From Larus michahellis (lineage: Eukaryota; Chordata; Aves; Charadriiformes; Laridae), in contig NC_133901.1 of NCBI RefSeq assembly GCF_964199755.1, forward strand, positions 11,485,556 through 11,549,555: a stretch of DNA of 64,000 nt, in the 5' to 3' direction. Positions 44,308 through 55,307 of this stretch are shown piece by piece. Each line of letters starts with the position of its first letter. The stretch's first letter is position 1. A model generated the notes under the pieces. It was not told the DNA's origin and searched no databases. It saw only the letters and a program-made list of their open reading frames with translations. The position numbers were made by a program, and so were the translations under genes.

Positions 44308-45139
44308 TTGCCGGCGGGCGGAGGGGTGCTGCGCGTTTTGCTGTTGCGTCCGGCAGGGGGGCAGGTGCGGGTGTGGTTGCGGCAGGCGGGTGGGTGTGTG
44401 GGGCTGCGGGGCGTGTGGGAGGCTTGTGGAGGTTTTTTGGGCTGTTGTAGGCTTTTGCCGGCAGGCGGGGGGGTGTTGAGTGTTTTGGTGTTGCGAGTGG
44501 GGTGTTGCGGCAGGCGGGTGGGTGTGTGGGGCTGGAGGGCGCGGGGCGTGTGGGAGTGGTGTGTAAGTATTTTGGGGGGCTGTGTTGGGGCAGGTGCGGG
44601 TGTAGTTGCGGCAGGCGGGCGGGTGTGTGGGGCTGCGGGCCGTGTGGCAGGGGTGTGGAGGTCTTTTGGGGTGTTGGGTGCTGTATGATTTTGGCGTCGG
44701 GCGGAGCGTCTGGCGAGCGTTGTGGTGTTGCGAGTGGGGTATTGTGGCAGGCGTCGGGGCAGGTGCGTGTGTTGTTGCGGGAGGAGGGAGGGTGTGTGGG
44801 GCTGTAGGGCGTGTGCGGTGCGTGAGTGTGGTGTAAGTACTTAGTGGTGTTGTGTGTGGGGTGTTGTGTTGTGTGAGGTGCGTGTGTTGTTGGGTGAGGC
44901 GTGTGTGTGTGTGTGTGTAGGGCAGGGTGCGTGTGGTGAGGGGTGTGTATTTTTTGCGGGGTGTTGCGTGTGGGGTGTTGTTTTGTGTGAGGTGTGTTGT
45001 GGGTAGGTGCGTGTGTTGTGCGTGTGTTTGTGTGTGTGTGTGTGGTGTGAGGCGTTGTTGTGGGCGTGGGGGTGTGTGTGAGTGCGGGAGGGCGGTGTGG
45101 GCAGTGGGTGTGGAGAGGGCTGTTGTGGGGCAGAGGGGT

Positions 45140-45259
45140 GCCTACAGCCATACCACCCTGAGAACGCCCGATCTCGTCTGATCTCGGAAGCTAAGCAGGG
45201 TCGGGCCCGGTTAGTACTTGGATGGGAGACCGCCTGGGAATAGCGGGTGCTGTAGGCTT
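45140..45259 (+). rRNA. RNA5S: 5S rRNA gene, copy 41
   Basis: Changes: G7A, C104G, as copy 40. Downstream spacer is 832 bp with private changes: GGGGCGCTG in b, GGCAATAGTCGG in d and GTGTGTTGGGTG in the distal part. Confidence 0.96.
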
Positions 45260-46140
45260 TTGCCGGCGGGCGGAGGGGTGCTGCGCGTTTTGCTGTTGCG
45301 TCCGGCAGGGGGGCAGGTGCGGGTGTGGTTGCGGCAGGCGGGTGGGTGTGTGGGGCTGCGGGGCGTGTGGGAGGTTTGTGGAGGTTTTTTGGGCTGTTGT
45401 AGGCTTTTGCCGGCAGGCGGGGGGGTGTTGAGTGTTTTGGTGTTGCGAGTGGGGTGTTGCGGCAGGCGGGTGGGTGTGTGGGGCTGGAGGGCGCGGGGCG
45501 TGTGGGAGTGGTGTGTAAGTATTTTGGGGCGCTGTGTTGGGGCAGGTGCGGGTGTAGTTGCGGCAGGCGGGCGGGTGTGTGGGGCTGCGGGCCGTGTGGC
45601 AGGGGTGTGGAGGTCTTTTGGGGTGTTGGGTGCTGTATGATTTTGGCGTCGGGCGGAGCGTCTGGCGAGCGTTGTGGTGTTGCGAGTGGGGTATTGTGGC
45701 AATAGTCGGGGCAGGTGCGTGTGTTGTTGCGGGAGGAGGGAGGGTGTGTGGGGCTGTAGGGCGTGTGCGGTGCGTGAGTGTGGTGTAAGTACTTAGTGGT
45801 GTTGTGTGTTGGGTGTTGTGTTGTGTGAGGTGCGTGTGTTGTTGGGTGAGGCGTGTGTGTGTGTGTGTGTAGGGCAGGGTGCGTGTGGTGAGGGGTGTGT
45901 ATTTTTTGCGGGGTGTTGCGTGTGGGGTGTTGTTTTGTGTGAGGTGTGTTGTGGGTAGGTGCGTGTGTTGTGCGTGTGTTTGTGTGTGTGTGTGTGGTGT
46001 GAGGCGTTGTTGTGGGCGTGGGGGTGTGTGTGAGTGCGGGAGGGCGGTGTGGGCAGTGGGTGTGGAGAGGGCTGTTGTGGGGCAGAGGGGTGCCTACGGC
46101 CATACCACCCTGAGAACGCCCGATCTCGTCTGATCTCGGA

Positions 46141-46153
46141 AGCTAAGCAGGGT
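46141..46153 (+). promoter_or_regulatory. Box A of copy 42
   Basis: AGCTAAGCAGGGT at gene positions 50-62 is the conserved 5' part of the type 1 pol III internal control region. Within the array it is changed only in copies 15 (C52G), 24 (T53G) and 26/28 (A55G). Confidence 0.9.
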
Positions 46154-46157
46154 CGGG

Positions 46158-46163
46158 CCCGGT
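46158..46163 (+). promoter_or_regulatory. Intermediate element of copy 42
   Basis: CCCGGT at positions 67-72. G70T alters it in copies 8, 10, 19 and 22. C69 is invariant here, where human and frog 5S carry U as I recall. Confidence 0.8.
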
Positions 46164-46170
46164 TAGTACT

Positions 46171-46188
46171 TGGATGGGAGACCGCCTG
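46171..46188 (+). promoter_or_regulatory. Box C of copy 42
   Basis: TGGATGGGAGACCGCCTG at positions 80-97 is the main TFIIIA contact region in the known 5S system. It is the most altered element in the array: C91G in 35 copies, with A83G, A88C, T96C or other changes in subsets. Confidence 0.9.
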
Positions 46189-47043
46189 GGAATACCGGGT
46201 GCTGTAGGCTTTTGCCGGCGGGCGGAGGGGTGCTGCGCGTTTTGTTGTTGCGTCCGGCAGGGGGGCAGGTGCGGGTGTGGTTGCGGCAGGCGGGTGGGTG
46301 TGTGGGGCTGCGGGGCGTGTGGGAGGCTTGTGGAGGTTTTTTGGGCTGTTGTAGGCTTTTGCCGGCAGGCGGGGGGGTGTTGAGTGTTTTGGTGTTGCGA
46401 GTGGGGTGTTGCGGCAGGCGGGTGGGTGTGTGGGGCTGGAGGGCGCGGGGCGTGTGGGAGTGGTGTGTAAGTATTTTGGGAGGCTGTGTTGGGGCAGGTG
46501 CGGGTGTAGTTGCGGCAGGCGGGCGGGTGTGTGGGGCTGCGGGCCGTGTGGCAGGGGTGTGGAGGTCTTTTGGGGTGTTGGGTGCTGTATGATTTTGGCG
46601 TCGGGCGGAGCGTCTGGCGAGCGTTGTGGTGTTGCGAGTGGGGTATTGTGGCAGGCGTCGGGGCAGGTGCGTGTGTTGTTGCGGGAGGAGGGAGGGTGTG
46701 TGGGGCTGTAGGGCGTGTGCGGTGCGTGAGTGTGGTGTAAGTACTTAGTGGTGTTGTGTGTGGGGTGTTGTGTTGTGTGAGGTGCGTGTGTTGTTGGGTG
46801 AGGCGTGTGTGTGTGTGTGTGTAGGGCAGGGTGCGTGTGGTGAGGGGTGTGTATTTTTTGCGGGGTGTTGCGTGTGGGGTGTTGTTTTGTGTGAGGTGTG
46901 TTGTGGGTAGGTGCGTGTGTTGTGCGTGTGTTTGTGTGTGTGTGTGTGGTGTGAGGCGTTGTTGTGGGCGTGGGGGTGTGTGTGAGTGCGGGAGGGCGGT
47001 GTGGGCAGTGGGTGTGGAGAGGGCTGTTGTGGGGCAGAGGGGT

Positions 47044-47163
47044 GCCTACGGCCATACCACCCTGAGAACGCCCGATCTCGTCTGATCTCGGAAGCTAAGC
47101 AGGGTCGGGCCCGGTTAGTACTTGGATGGGAGACCGCCTGGGAATAGCGGGTGCTGTAGGCTT
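47044..47163 (+). rRNA. RNA5S: 5S rRNA gene, copy 43
   Basis: Only C104G. Downstream spacer is 832 bp with GGGGCATGTGG in b (47400), a marker shared with units 45 and 47. Confidence 0.97.
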
Positions 47164-47995
47164 TTGCCGGCGGGCGGAGGGGTGCTGCGCGTTTTGCTGT
47201 TGCGTCCGGCAGGGGGGCAGGTGCGGGTGTGGTTGCGGCAGGCGGGTGGGTGTGTGGGGCTGCGGGGCGTGTGGGAGGCTTGTGGAGGTTTTTTGGGCTG
47301 TTGTAGGCTTTTGCCGGCAGGCGGGGGGGTGTTGAGTGTTTTGGTGTTGCGAGTGGGGTGTTGCGGCAGGCGGGTGGGTGTGTGGGGCTGGAGGGCGCGG
47401 GGCATGTGGGAGTGGTGTGTAAGTATTTTGGGGGGCTGTGTTGGGGCAGGTGCGGGTGTAGTTGCGGCAGGCGGGCGGGTGTGTGGGGCTGCGGGCCGTG
47501 TGGCAGGGGTGTGGAGGTCTTTTGGGGTGTTGGGTGCTGTATGATTTTGGCGTCGGGCGGAGCGTCTGGCGAGCGTTGTGGTGTTGCGAGTGGGGTATTG
47601 TGGCAGGCGTCGGGGCAGGTGCGTGTGTTGTTGCGGGAGGAGGGAGGGTGTGTGGGGCTGTAGGGCGTGTGCGGTGCGTGAGTGTGGTGTAAGTACTTAG
47701 TGGTGTTGTGTGTGGGGTGTTGTGTTGTGTGAGGTGCGTGTGTTGTTGGGTGAGGCGTGTGTGTGTGTGTGTGTAGGGCAGGGTGCGTGTGGTGAGGGGT
47801 GTGTATTTTTTGCGGGGTGTTGCGTGTGGGGTGTTGTTTTGTGTGAGGTGTGTTGTGGGTAGGTGCGTGTGTTGTGCGTGTGTTTGTGTGTGTGTGTGTG
47901 GTGTGAGGCGTTGTTGTGGGCGTGGGGGTGTGTGTGAGTGCGGGAGGGCGGTGTGGGCAGTGGGTGTGGAGAGGGCTGTTGTGGGGCAGAGGGGT

Positions 47996-48115
47996 GCCTA
48001 CGGCCATACCACCCTGAGAACGCCCGATCTCGTCTGATCTCGGAAGCTAAGCAGGGTCGGGCCCGGTTAGTACTTGGATGGGCGAGCGCCTGGGAATAGC
48101 GGGTGCTGTAGGCTT
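47996..48115 (+). rRNA. RNA5S: 5S rRNA gene, copy 44
   Basis: Changes: A88C, C91G, C104G. It has the box C form of the far-left genes inside a 952-bp unit, so gene and spacer histories differ. Downstream spacer is 832 bp, a-b/c-d. Confidence 0.96.
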
Positions 48116-48947
48116 TTGCCGGCGGGCGGAGGGGTGCTGCGCGTTTTGCTGTTGCGTCCGGCAGGGGGGCAGGTGCGGGTGTGGTTGCGGCAGGCGGGTG
48201 GGTGTGTGGGGCTGCGGGGCGTGTGGGAGGCTTGTGGAGGTTTTTTGGGCTGTTGTAGGCTTTTGCCGGCAGGCGGGGGGGTGTTGAGTGTTTTGGTGTT
48301 GCGAGTGGGGTGTTGCGGCAGGCGGGTGGGTGTGTGGGGCTGGAGGGCGCGGGGCGTGTGGGAGTGGTGTGTAAGTATTTTGGGAGGCTGTGTTGGGGCA
48401 GGTGCGGGTGTAGTTGCGGCAGGCGGGCGGGTGTGTGGGGCTGCGGGCCGTGTGGCAGGGGTGTGGAGGTCTTTTGGGGTGTTGGGTGCTGTATGATTTT
48501 GGCGTCGGGCGGAGCGTCTGGCGAGCGTTGTGGTGTTGCGAGTGGGGTATTGTGGCATGCGTCGGGGCAGGTGCGTGTGTTGTTGCGGGAGGAGGGAGGG
48601 TGTGTGGGGCTGTAGGGCGTGTGCGGTGCGTGAGTGTGGTGTAAGTACTTAGTGGTGTTGTGTGTGGGGTGTTGTGTTGTGTGAGGTGCGTGTGTTGTTG
48701 GGTGAGGCGTGTGTGTGTGTGTGTGTAGGGCAGGGTGCGTGTGGTGAGGGGTGTGTATTTTTTGCGGGGTGTTGCGTGTGGGGTGTTGTTTTGTGTGAGG
48801 TGTGTTGTGGGTAGGTGCGTGTGTTGTGCGTGTGTTTGTGTGTGTGTGTGTGGTGTGAGGCGTTGTTGTGGGCGTGGGGGTGTGTGTGAGTGCGGGAGGG
48901 CGGTGTGGGCAGTGGGTGTGGAGAGGGCTGTTGTGGGGCAGAGGGGT

Positions 48948-49067
48948 GCCTACGGCCATACCACCCTGAGAACGCCCGATCTCGTCTGATCTCGGAAGCT
49001 AAGCAGGGTCGGGCCCGGTTAGTACTTGGATGGGAGACCGCCTGGGAATAGCGGGTGCTGTAGGCTT
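48948..49067 (+). rRNA. RNA5S: 5S rRNA gene, copy 45
   Basis: Only C104G. Downstream spacer is 832 bp, like unit 43 apart from GCGGGTGTGTG in subrepeat a (49150). Confidence 0.97.
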
Positions 49068-49899
49068 TTGCCGGCGGGCGGAGGGGTGCTGCGCGTTTTG
49101 CTGTTGCGTCCGGCAGGGGGGCAGGTGCGGGTGTGGTTGCGGCAGGCGGGTGTGTGTGTGGGGCTGCGGGGCGTGTGGGAGGCTTGTGGAGGTTTTTTGG
49201 GCTGTTGTAGGCTTTTGCCGGCAGGCGGGGGGGTGTTGAGTGTTTTGGTGTTGCGAGTGGGGTGTTGCGGCAGGCGGGTGGGTGTGTGGGGCTGGAGGGC
49301 GCGGGGCATGTGGGAGTGGTGTGTAAGTATTTTGGGGGGCTGTGTTGGGGCAGGTGCGGGTGTAGTTGCGGCAGGCGGGCGGGTGTGTGGGGCTGCGGGC
49401 CGTGTGGCAGGGGTGTGGAGGTCTTTTGGGGTGTTGGGTGCTGTATGATTTTGGCGTCGGGCGGAGCGTCTGGCGAGCGTTGTGGTGTTGCGAGTGGGGT
49501 ATTGTGGCAGGCGTCGGGGCAGGTGCGTGTGTTGTTGCGGGAGGAGGGAGGGTGTGTGGGGCTGTAGGGCGTGTGCGGTGCGTGAGTGTGGTGTAAGTAC
49601 TTAGTGGTGTTGTGTGTGGGGTGTTGTGTTGTGTGAGGTGCGTGTGTTGTTGGGTGAGGCGTGTGTGTGTGTGTGTGTAGGGCAGGGTGCGTGTGGTGAG
49701 GGGTGTGTATTTTTTGCGGGGTGTTGCGTGTGGGGTGTTGTTTTGTGTGAGGTGTGTTGTGGGTAGGTGCGTGTGTTGTGCGTGTGTTTGTGTGTGTGTG
49801 TGTGGTGTGAGGCGTTGTTGTGGGCGTGGGGGTGTGTGTGAGTGCGGGAGGGCGGTGTGGGCAGTGGGTGTGGAGAGGGCTGTTGTGGGGCAGAGGGGT

Positions 49900-50019
49900 G
49901 CCTACGGCCATACCACCCTGAGAACGCCCGATCTCGTCTGATCTCGGAAGCTAAGCAGGGTCGGGCCCGGTTAGTACTTGGATGGGCGAGCGCCTGGGAA
50001 TAGCGGGTGCTGTAGGCTT
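49900..50019 (+). rRNA. RNA5S: 5S rRNA gene, copy 46
   Basis: Same sequence as copy 44 (A88C, C91G, C104G). Downstream spacer is 832 bp, with GAGGCATTG instead of GAGGCGTTG near 50765. Confidence 0.96.
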
Positions 50020-50851
50020 TTGCCGGCGGGCGGAGGGGTGCTGCGCGTTTTGCTGTTGCGTCCGGCAGGGGGGCAGGTGCGGGTGTGGTTGCGGCAGGCG
50101 GGTGGGTGTGTGGGGCTGCGGGGCGTGTGGGAGGCTTGTGGAGGTTTTTTGGGCTGTTGTAGGCTTTTGCCGGCAGGCGGGGGGGTGTTGAGTGTTTTGG
50201 TGTTGCGAGTGGGGTGTTGCGGCAGGCGGGTGGGTGTGTGGGGCTGGAGGGCGCGGGGCGTGTGGGAGTGGTGTGTAAGTATTTTGGGAGGCTGTGTTGG
50301 GGCAGGTGCGGGTGTAGTTGCGGCAGGCGGGCGGGTGTGTGGGGCTGCGGGCCGTGTGGCAGGGGTGTGGAGGTCTTTTGGGGTGTTGGGTGCTGTATGA
50401 TTTTGGCGTCGGGCGGAGCGTCTGGCGAGCGTTGTGGTGTTGCGAGTGGGGTATTGTGGCATGCGTCGGGGCAGGTGCGTGTGTTGTTGCGGGAGGAGGG
50501 AGGGTGTGTGGGGCTGTAGGGCGTGTGCGGTGCGTGAGTGTGGTGTAAGTACTTAGTGGTGTTGTGTGTGGGGTGTTGTGTTGTGTGAGGTGCGTGTGTT
50601 GTTGGGTGAGGCGTGTGTGTGTGTGTGTGTAGGGCAGGGTGCGTGTGGTGAGGGGTGTGTATTTTTTGCGGGGTGTTGCGTGTGGGGTGTTGTTTTGTGT
50701 GAGGTGTGTTGTGGGTAGGTGCGTGTGTTGTGCGTGTGTTTGTGTGTGTGTGTGTGGTGTGAGGCATTGTTGTGGGCGTGGGGGTGTGTGTGAGTGCGGG
50801 AGGGCGGTGTGGGCAGTGGGTGTGGAGAGGGCTGTTGTGGGGCAGAGGGGT

Positions 50852-50971
50852 GCCTACGGCCATACCACCCTGAGAACGCCCGATCTTGTCTGATCTCGGA
50901 AGCTAAGCAGGGTCGGGCCCGGTTAGTACTTGGATGGGAGACCGCCTGGGAATAGCGGGTGCTGTAGGCTT
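50852..50971 (+). rRNA. RNA5S: 5S rRNA gene, copy 47
   Basis: Changes: C36T, C104G. Downstream spacer returns to the full a-b-c'-c-d form (1145 bp) but keeps the GGGGCATGTGG marker of units 43 and 45. The unit therefore looks like a recombinant between the 952-bp and 1265-bp families. Confidence 0.96.
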
Positions 50972-52116
50972 TTGCCGGCGGGCGGAGGGGTGCTGCGCGT
51001 TTTGCTGTTGCGTCCGGCAGGGGGGCAGGTGCGGGTGTGGTTGCGGCAGGCGGGTGGGTGTGTGGGGCTGCGGGGCGTGTGGGAGGCTTGTGGAGGTTTT
51101 TTGGGCTGTTGTAGGCTTTTGCCGGCAGGCGGGGGGGTGTTGAGTGTTTTGGTGTTGCGAGTGGGGTGTTGCGGCAGGCGGGTGGATGTGTGGGGCTGGA
51201 GGGCGCGGGGCATGTGGGAGTGGTGTGTAAGTATTTTGGGGGGCTGTGTTGGGGCAGGTGCGGGTGTAGTTGCGGCAGGCGGGCGGGTGTGTGGGGCTGC
51301 GGGCCGTGTGGCAGGGGTGTGGAGGTTTTCTGGAGTGTTGCGCGTGGCATGGTGGGTGCTGTAGGCTTTTGGCGGCGGGCGGAGGGGTGTTGAGCGTTTT
51401 GGTGTTGCGGGTGGGGGGTTGTGTCGGGGGGGCAGGTGCGTGTGTGGTTGCGGCAGGCGGGTGGGTGTGTGGGGCTGCAGGGCACGTGGGAGGCTTGTGG
51501 AGGTTTTTTGGGTTGTTGGGTGCTGTAGGCTTTTGCCGGCAGGCGGGGGGGCGTTGAGTGTTTTGGTGTTGCGAGTGGGGTGTTGCGGCAGGCGGGTGGG
51601 TGTGCGGGGCTGCGGGGCGTGTAGCAGGGGTGTGGAGGTCTTTTGGGGTGTTGGGTGCTGTATGATTTTGGCGTCGGGCGGAGCGTCTGGCGAGCGTTGT
51701 GGTGTTGCGAGTGGGGTATTGTGGCAGGCGTCGGGGCAGGTGCGTGTGTTGTTGCGGGAGGAGGGAGGGTGTGTGGGGCTGTAGGGCGTGTGCGGTGCGT
51801 GAGTGTGGTGTAAGTACTTAGTGGTGTTGTGTGTGGGGTGTTGTGTTGTGTGAGGTGCGTGTGTTGTTGGGTGAGGCGTGTGTGTGTGTGTGTGTAGGGC
51901 AGGGTGCGTGTGGTGAGGGGTGTGTATTTTTTGCGGGGTGTTGCGTGTGGGGTGTTGTTTTGTGTGAGGTGTGTTGTGGGTAGGTGCGTGTGTTGTGCGT
52001 GTGTTTGTGTGTGTGTGTGTGGTGTGAGGCGTTGTTGTGGGCGTGGGGGTGTGTGTGAGTGCGGGAGGGCGGTGTGGGCGGTGGGTGTGGAGAGGGCTGT
52101 TGTGGGGCAGAGGGGT

Positions 52117-52236
52117 GCCTACGGCCATACCACCCTGAGAACGCCCGATCTCGTCTGATCTCGGAAGCTAAGCAGGGTCGGGCCCGGTTAGTACTTGGAT
52201 GGGAGAGCGCCTGGGAATACCGGGTGCTGTAGGCTT
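52117..52236 (+). rRNA. RNA5S: 5S rRNA gene, copy 48
   Basis: Only C91G. From here on C104 is normal except in copy 52. Downstream spacer is 742 bp, (a/c' hybrid)-c-d, with (GT)11. Confidence 0.96.
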
Positions 52237-52978
52237 TTGCCGGCGGGCGGAGGGGTGCTGCGCGTTTTGCTGTTGCGTCCGGCAGGGGGGCAGGTGTGTG
52301 TGTGGTTGCGGCAGGCGGGTGGGTGTGTGGGGCTGCAGGGCACGTGGGAGGCTTGTGGAGGTTTTTTGGGTTGTTGGGTGCTGTAGGCTTTTGCCGGCAG
52401 GCGGGGGGGCGTTGAGTGTTTTGGTGTTGCGAGTGGGGTGTTGCGGCAGGCGGGTGGGTGTGCGGGGCTGCGGGGCGTGTAGCAGGGGTGTGGAGGTCTT
52501 TTGGGGTGTTGGGTGCTGTATGATTTTGGCGTCGGGCGGAGCGTCTGGCGAGCGTTGTGGTGTTGCGAGTGGGGTATTGTGGCAGGCGTCGGGGCAGGTG
52601 CGCGTGTTGTTGCGGGAGGAGGGAGGGTGTGTGGGGCTGTAGGGCGTGTGCGGTGCGTGAGTGTGGTGTAAGTACTTAGTGGTGTTGTGTGTGGGGTGTT
52701 GTGTTGTGTGAGGTGCGTGTGTTGTTGGGTGAGGCGTGTGTGTGTGTGTGTGTGTGTAGGGCAGGGTGCGTGTGGTGAGGGGTGTGTATTTTTTGCGGGG
52801 TGTTGCGTGTGGGGTGTTGTTTTGTGTGAGGTGTGTTGTGGGTAGGTGCGTGTGTTGTGCGTGTGTTTGTGTGTGTGTGTGTGGTGTGAGGCGTTGTTGT
52901 GGGCGTGGGGGTGTGTGTGAGTGCGGGAGGGCGGTGTGGGCGGTGGGTGTGGAGAGGGCTGTTGTGGGGCAGAGGGGT

Positions 52979-53098
52979 GCCTACGGCCATACCACCCTGA
53001 GAACGCCCGATCTCGTCTGATCTCGGAAGCTAAGCAGGGTCGGGCCCGGTTAGTACTTGGATGGGAGAGCGCCTGGGAATACCGGGTGCTGTAGGCTT
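52979..53098 (+). rRNA. RNA5S: 5S rRNA gene, copy 49
   Basis: Only C91G. Downstream spacer is 1145 bp, a-b-c'-c-d, with TTTTGGTGGCAGG at the head of c. Confidence 0.96.
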
Positions 53099-54243
53099 TT
53101 GCCGGCGGGCGGAGGGGTGCTGCGCGTTTTGCTGTTGCGTCCGGCAGAGGGGCAGGTGCGGGTGTGGTTGCGGCAGGCGGGTGGGCGTGTGGGTCTGCGG
53201 GGCGCGTGGGAGGCTTGTGGAGGTTTTTTGGGCTGTTGTAGGCTTTTGCCGGCAGGCGGGGGGGTGTTGAGTGTTTTGGTGTTGCGAGTGGGGTGTTGCG
53301 GCAGGCGGGTGGGTGTGTGGGGCTGGAGGGCGCGGGGCGTGTGGGAGTGGTGTGTAAGTATTTTGGGGGGCTGTGTTGGGGCAGGTGCGGGTGTAGTTGC
53401 GGCAGGCGGGCGGGTGTGTGGGGCTGCGGGCCGTGTGGCAGGGGTGTGGAGGTTTTCTGGAGTGTTGCGCGTGGCATGGTGGGTGCTGTAGGCTTTTGGC
53501 GGCGGGCGGAGGGGTGTTGAGCGTTTTGGTGTTGCGGGTGGGGGGTTGTGTCGGGGGGGCAGGTGCGTGTGTGGTTGCGGCAGGCGGGTGGGTGTGTGGG
53601 GCTGCAGGGCACGTGGGAGGCTTGTGGAGGTTTTTTGGGTTGTTGGGTGCTGTAGGCTTTTGGTGGCAGGCGGGGGGGCGTTGAGTGTTTTGGTGTTGCG
53701 AGTGGGGTGTTGCGGCAGGCGGGTGGGTGTGCGGGGCTGCGGGGCGTGTAGCAGGGGTGTGGAGGTCTTTTGGGGTGTTGGGTGCTGTATGATTTTGGCG
53801 TCGGGCGGAGCGTCTGGCGAGCGTTGTGGTGTTGCGAGTGGGGTATTGTGGCAGGCGTCGGGGCAGGTGCGTGTGTTGTTGCGGGAGGAGGGAGGGTGTG
53901 TGGGGCTGTAGGGCGTGTGCGGTGCGTGAGTGTGGTGTAAGTACTTAGTGGTGTTGTGTGTGGGGTGTTGTGTTGTGTGAGGTGCGTGTGTTGTTGGGTG
54001 AGGCGTGTGTGTGTGTGTGTGTAGGGCAGGGTGCGTGTGGTGAGGGGTGTGTATTTTTTGCGGGGTGTTGCGTGTGGGGTGTTGTTTTGTGTGAGGTGTG
54101 TTGTGGGTAGGTGCGTGTGTTGTGCGTGTGTTTGTGTGTGTGTGTGTGGTGTGAGGCGTTGTTGTGGGCGTGGGGGTGTGTGTGAGTGCGGGAGGGCGGT
54201 GTGGGCGGTGGGTGTGGAGAGGGCTGTTGTGGGGCAGAGGGGT

Positions 54244-54363
54244 GCCTACGGCCATACCACCCTGAGAACGCCCGATCTCGTCTGATCTCGGAAGCTAAGC
54301 AGGGTCGGGCCCGGTTAGTACTTGGATGGGAGAGCGCCTGGGAATACCGGGTGCTGTAGGCTT
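54244..54363 (+). rRNA. RNA5S: 5S rRNA gene, copy 50
   Basis: Only C91G. Downstream spacer is 824 bp, a (8 bp short)-b/c-d, with GTAGGTCGTG and GTGCATGTGCG in d, markers shared with units 52 and 58. Confidence 0.96.
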
Positions 54364-55187
54364 TTGCCGGCGGGCGGAGGGGTGCTGCGCGTTTTGCTGT
54401 TGCGTCCGGCAGGGGGGCAGGTGCGGGTGTGGTTGCGGCAGGCGTGTGGGGCTGCGGGGCGCGTGGGAGGCTTGTGGAGGTTTTTTGGGCTGTTGTAGGC
54501 TTTTGCCGGCAGGCGGGGGGGTGTTGAGTGTTTTGGTGTTGCGAGTGGGGTGTTGCGGCAGGCGGGTGGGTGTGTGGGGCTGGAGGGCGCGGGGCGTGTG
54601 GGAGTGGTGTGTAAGTATTTTGGGGGGCTGTGTTGGGGCAGGTGCGGGTGTAGTTGCGGCAGGCGGGCGGGTGTGTGGGGCTGCGGGCCGTGTGGCAGGG
54701 GTGTGGAGGTCTTTTGGGGTGTTGGGTGCTGTATGATTTTGGCGTCGGGCGGAGCGTCTGGCGAGCGTTGTGCTGTTGCGAGTGGGGTATTGTGGCAGGC
54801 GTCGGGGCAGGTGCGTGTGTTGTTGCGGGAGGAGGGAGGGTGTGTGGGGCTGTAGGTCGTGTGCGGTGCATGTGCGTGGTGTAAGTACTTAGTGGTGTTG
54901 TGTGTGGGGTGTTGTGTTGTGTGAGGTGCGTGTGTTGTTGGGTGAGGCGTGTGTGTGTGTGTGTGTAGGGCAGGGTGCGTGTGGTGAGGGGTGTGTATTT
55001 TTTGCGGGGTGTTGCGTGTGGGGTGTTGTTTTGTGTGAGGTGTGTTGTGGGTAGGTGCGTGTGTTGTGCGTGTGTTTGTGTGTGTGTGTGTGGTGTGAGG
55101 CGTTGTTGTGGGCGTGGGGGTGTGTGTGAGTGCGGGAGGGCGGTGTGGGCGGTGGGTGTGGAGAGGGCTGTTGTGGGGCAGAGGGGT

Positions 55188-55307
55188 GCCTACGGCCATA
55201 CCACCCTGAGAACGCCCGATCTCGTCTGATCTCGGAAGCTAAGCAGGGTCGGGCCCGGTTAGTACTTGGATGGGAGAGCGCCTGGGAATACCGGGTGCTG
55301 TAGGCTT
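55188..55307 (+). rRNA. RNA5S: 5S rRNA gene, copy 51
   Basis: Only C91G. Downstream spacer is 738 bp, (a/c' hybrid)-c-d. Confidence 0.96.

Larger units (their letters stand above)
39455..45139 (+). repeat. Higher-order repeat: two ~2.84-kb trimers
   Basis: Copies 35-36-37 (952+944+941 bp) and 38-39-40 (952+944+952 bp) correspond member by member. Copies 36 and 39 share G7A, C104G, G117A, the shortened a and a GGTGCATGTG marker (41090 and 43927). Copies 35 and 38 share G37A and G117A, and both are preceded by the 11-bp loss and GGTAGGTGTGG. Copies 37 and 40 share G7A. Confidence 0.88.
46092..46211 (+). rRNA. RNA5S: 5S rRNA gene, copy 42 (reference)
   Basis: One of two copies used as the reference, with every change-prone position in the vertebrate state. 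Box A, intermediate element, box C and TTTT are intact. Helix I closes as GCCTACGG with the 3' GTAGGC. It differs from the human 5S I remember mainly at positions 2, 22-26 and 69. This is the strongest candidate for a working gene. Downstream spacer is 832 bp, a-b/c-d. Confidence 0.98.
44188..50851 (+). repeat. Run of seven 952-bp units
   Basis: Units 40-46 all have exactly 952 bp and the a-b/c-d spacer, so length is fixed while genes vary (G7A, C104G, reference and A88C forms). All the genes in this run, and copy 47 after it, have GGGCAG at the second upstream hexamer, which sets this stretch apart. Confidence 0.92.
47044..50851 (+). repeat. Higher-order repeat: two 1904-bp dimers
   Basis: Units 43+44 and 45+46 repeat as a pair. 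The first gene has C104G only; the second has A88C, C91G and C104G. Spacer markers follow the same alternation: GGGGCATGTGG in 43 and 45, and TTTTGGGAGGCTG plus GGCATGCGTCGG in 44 and 46. Confidence 0.9.
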
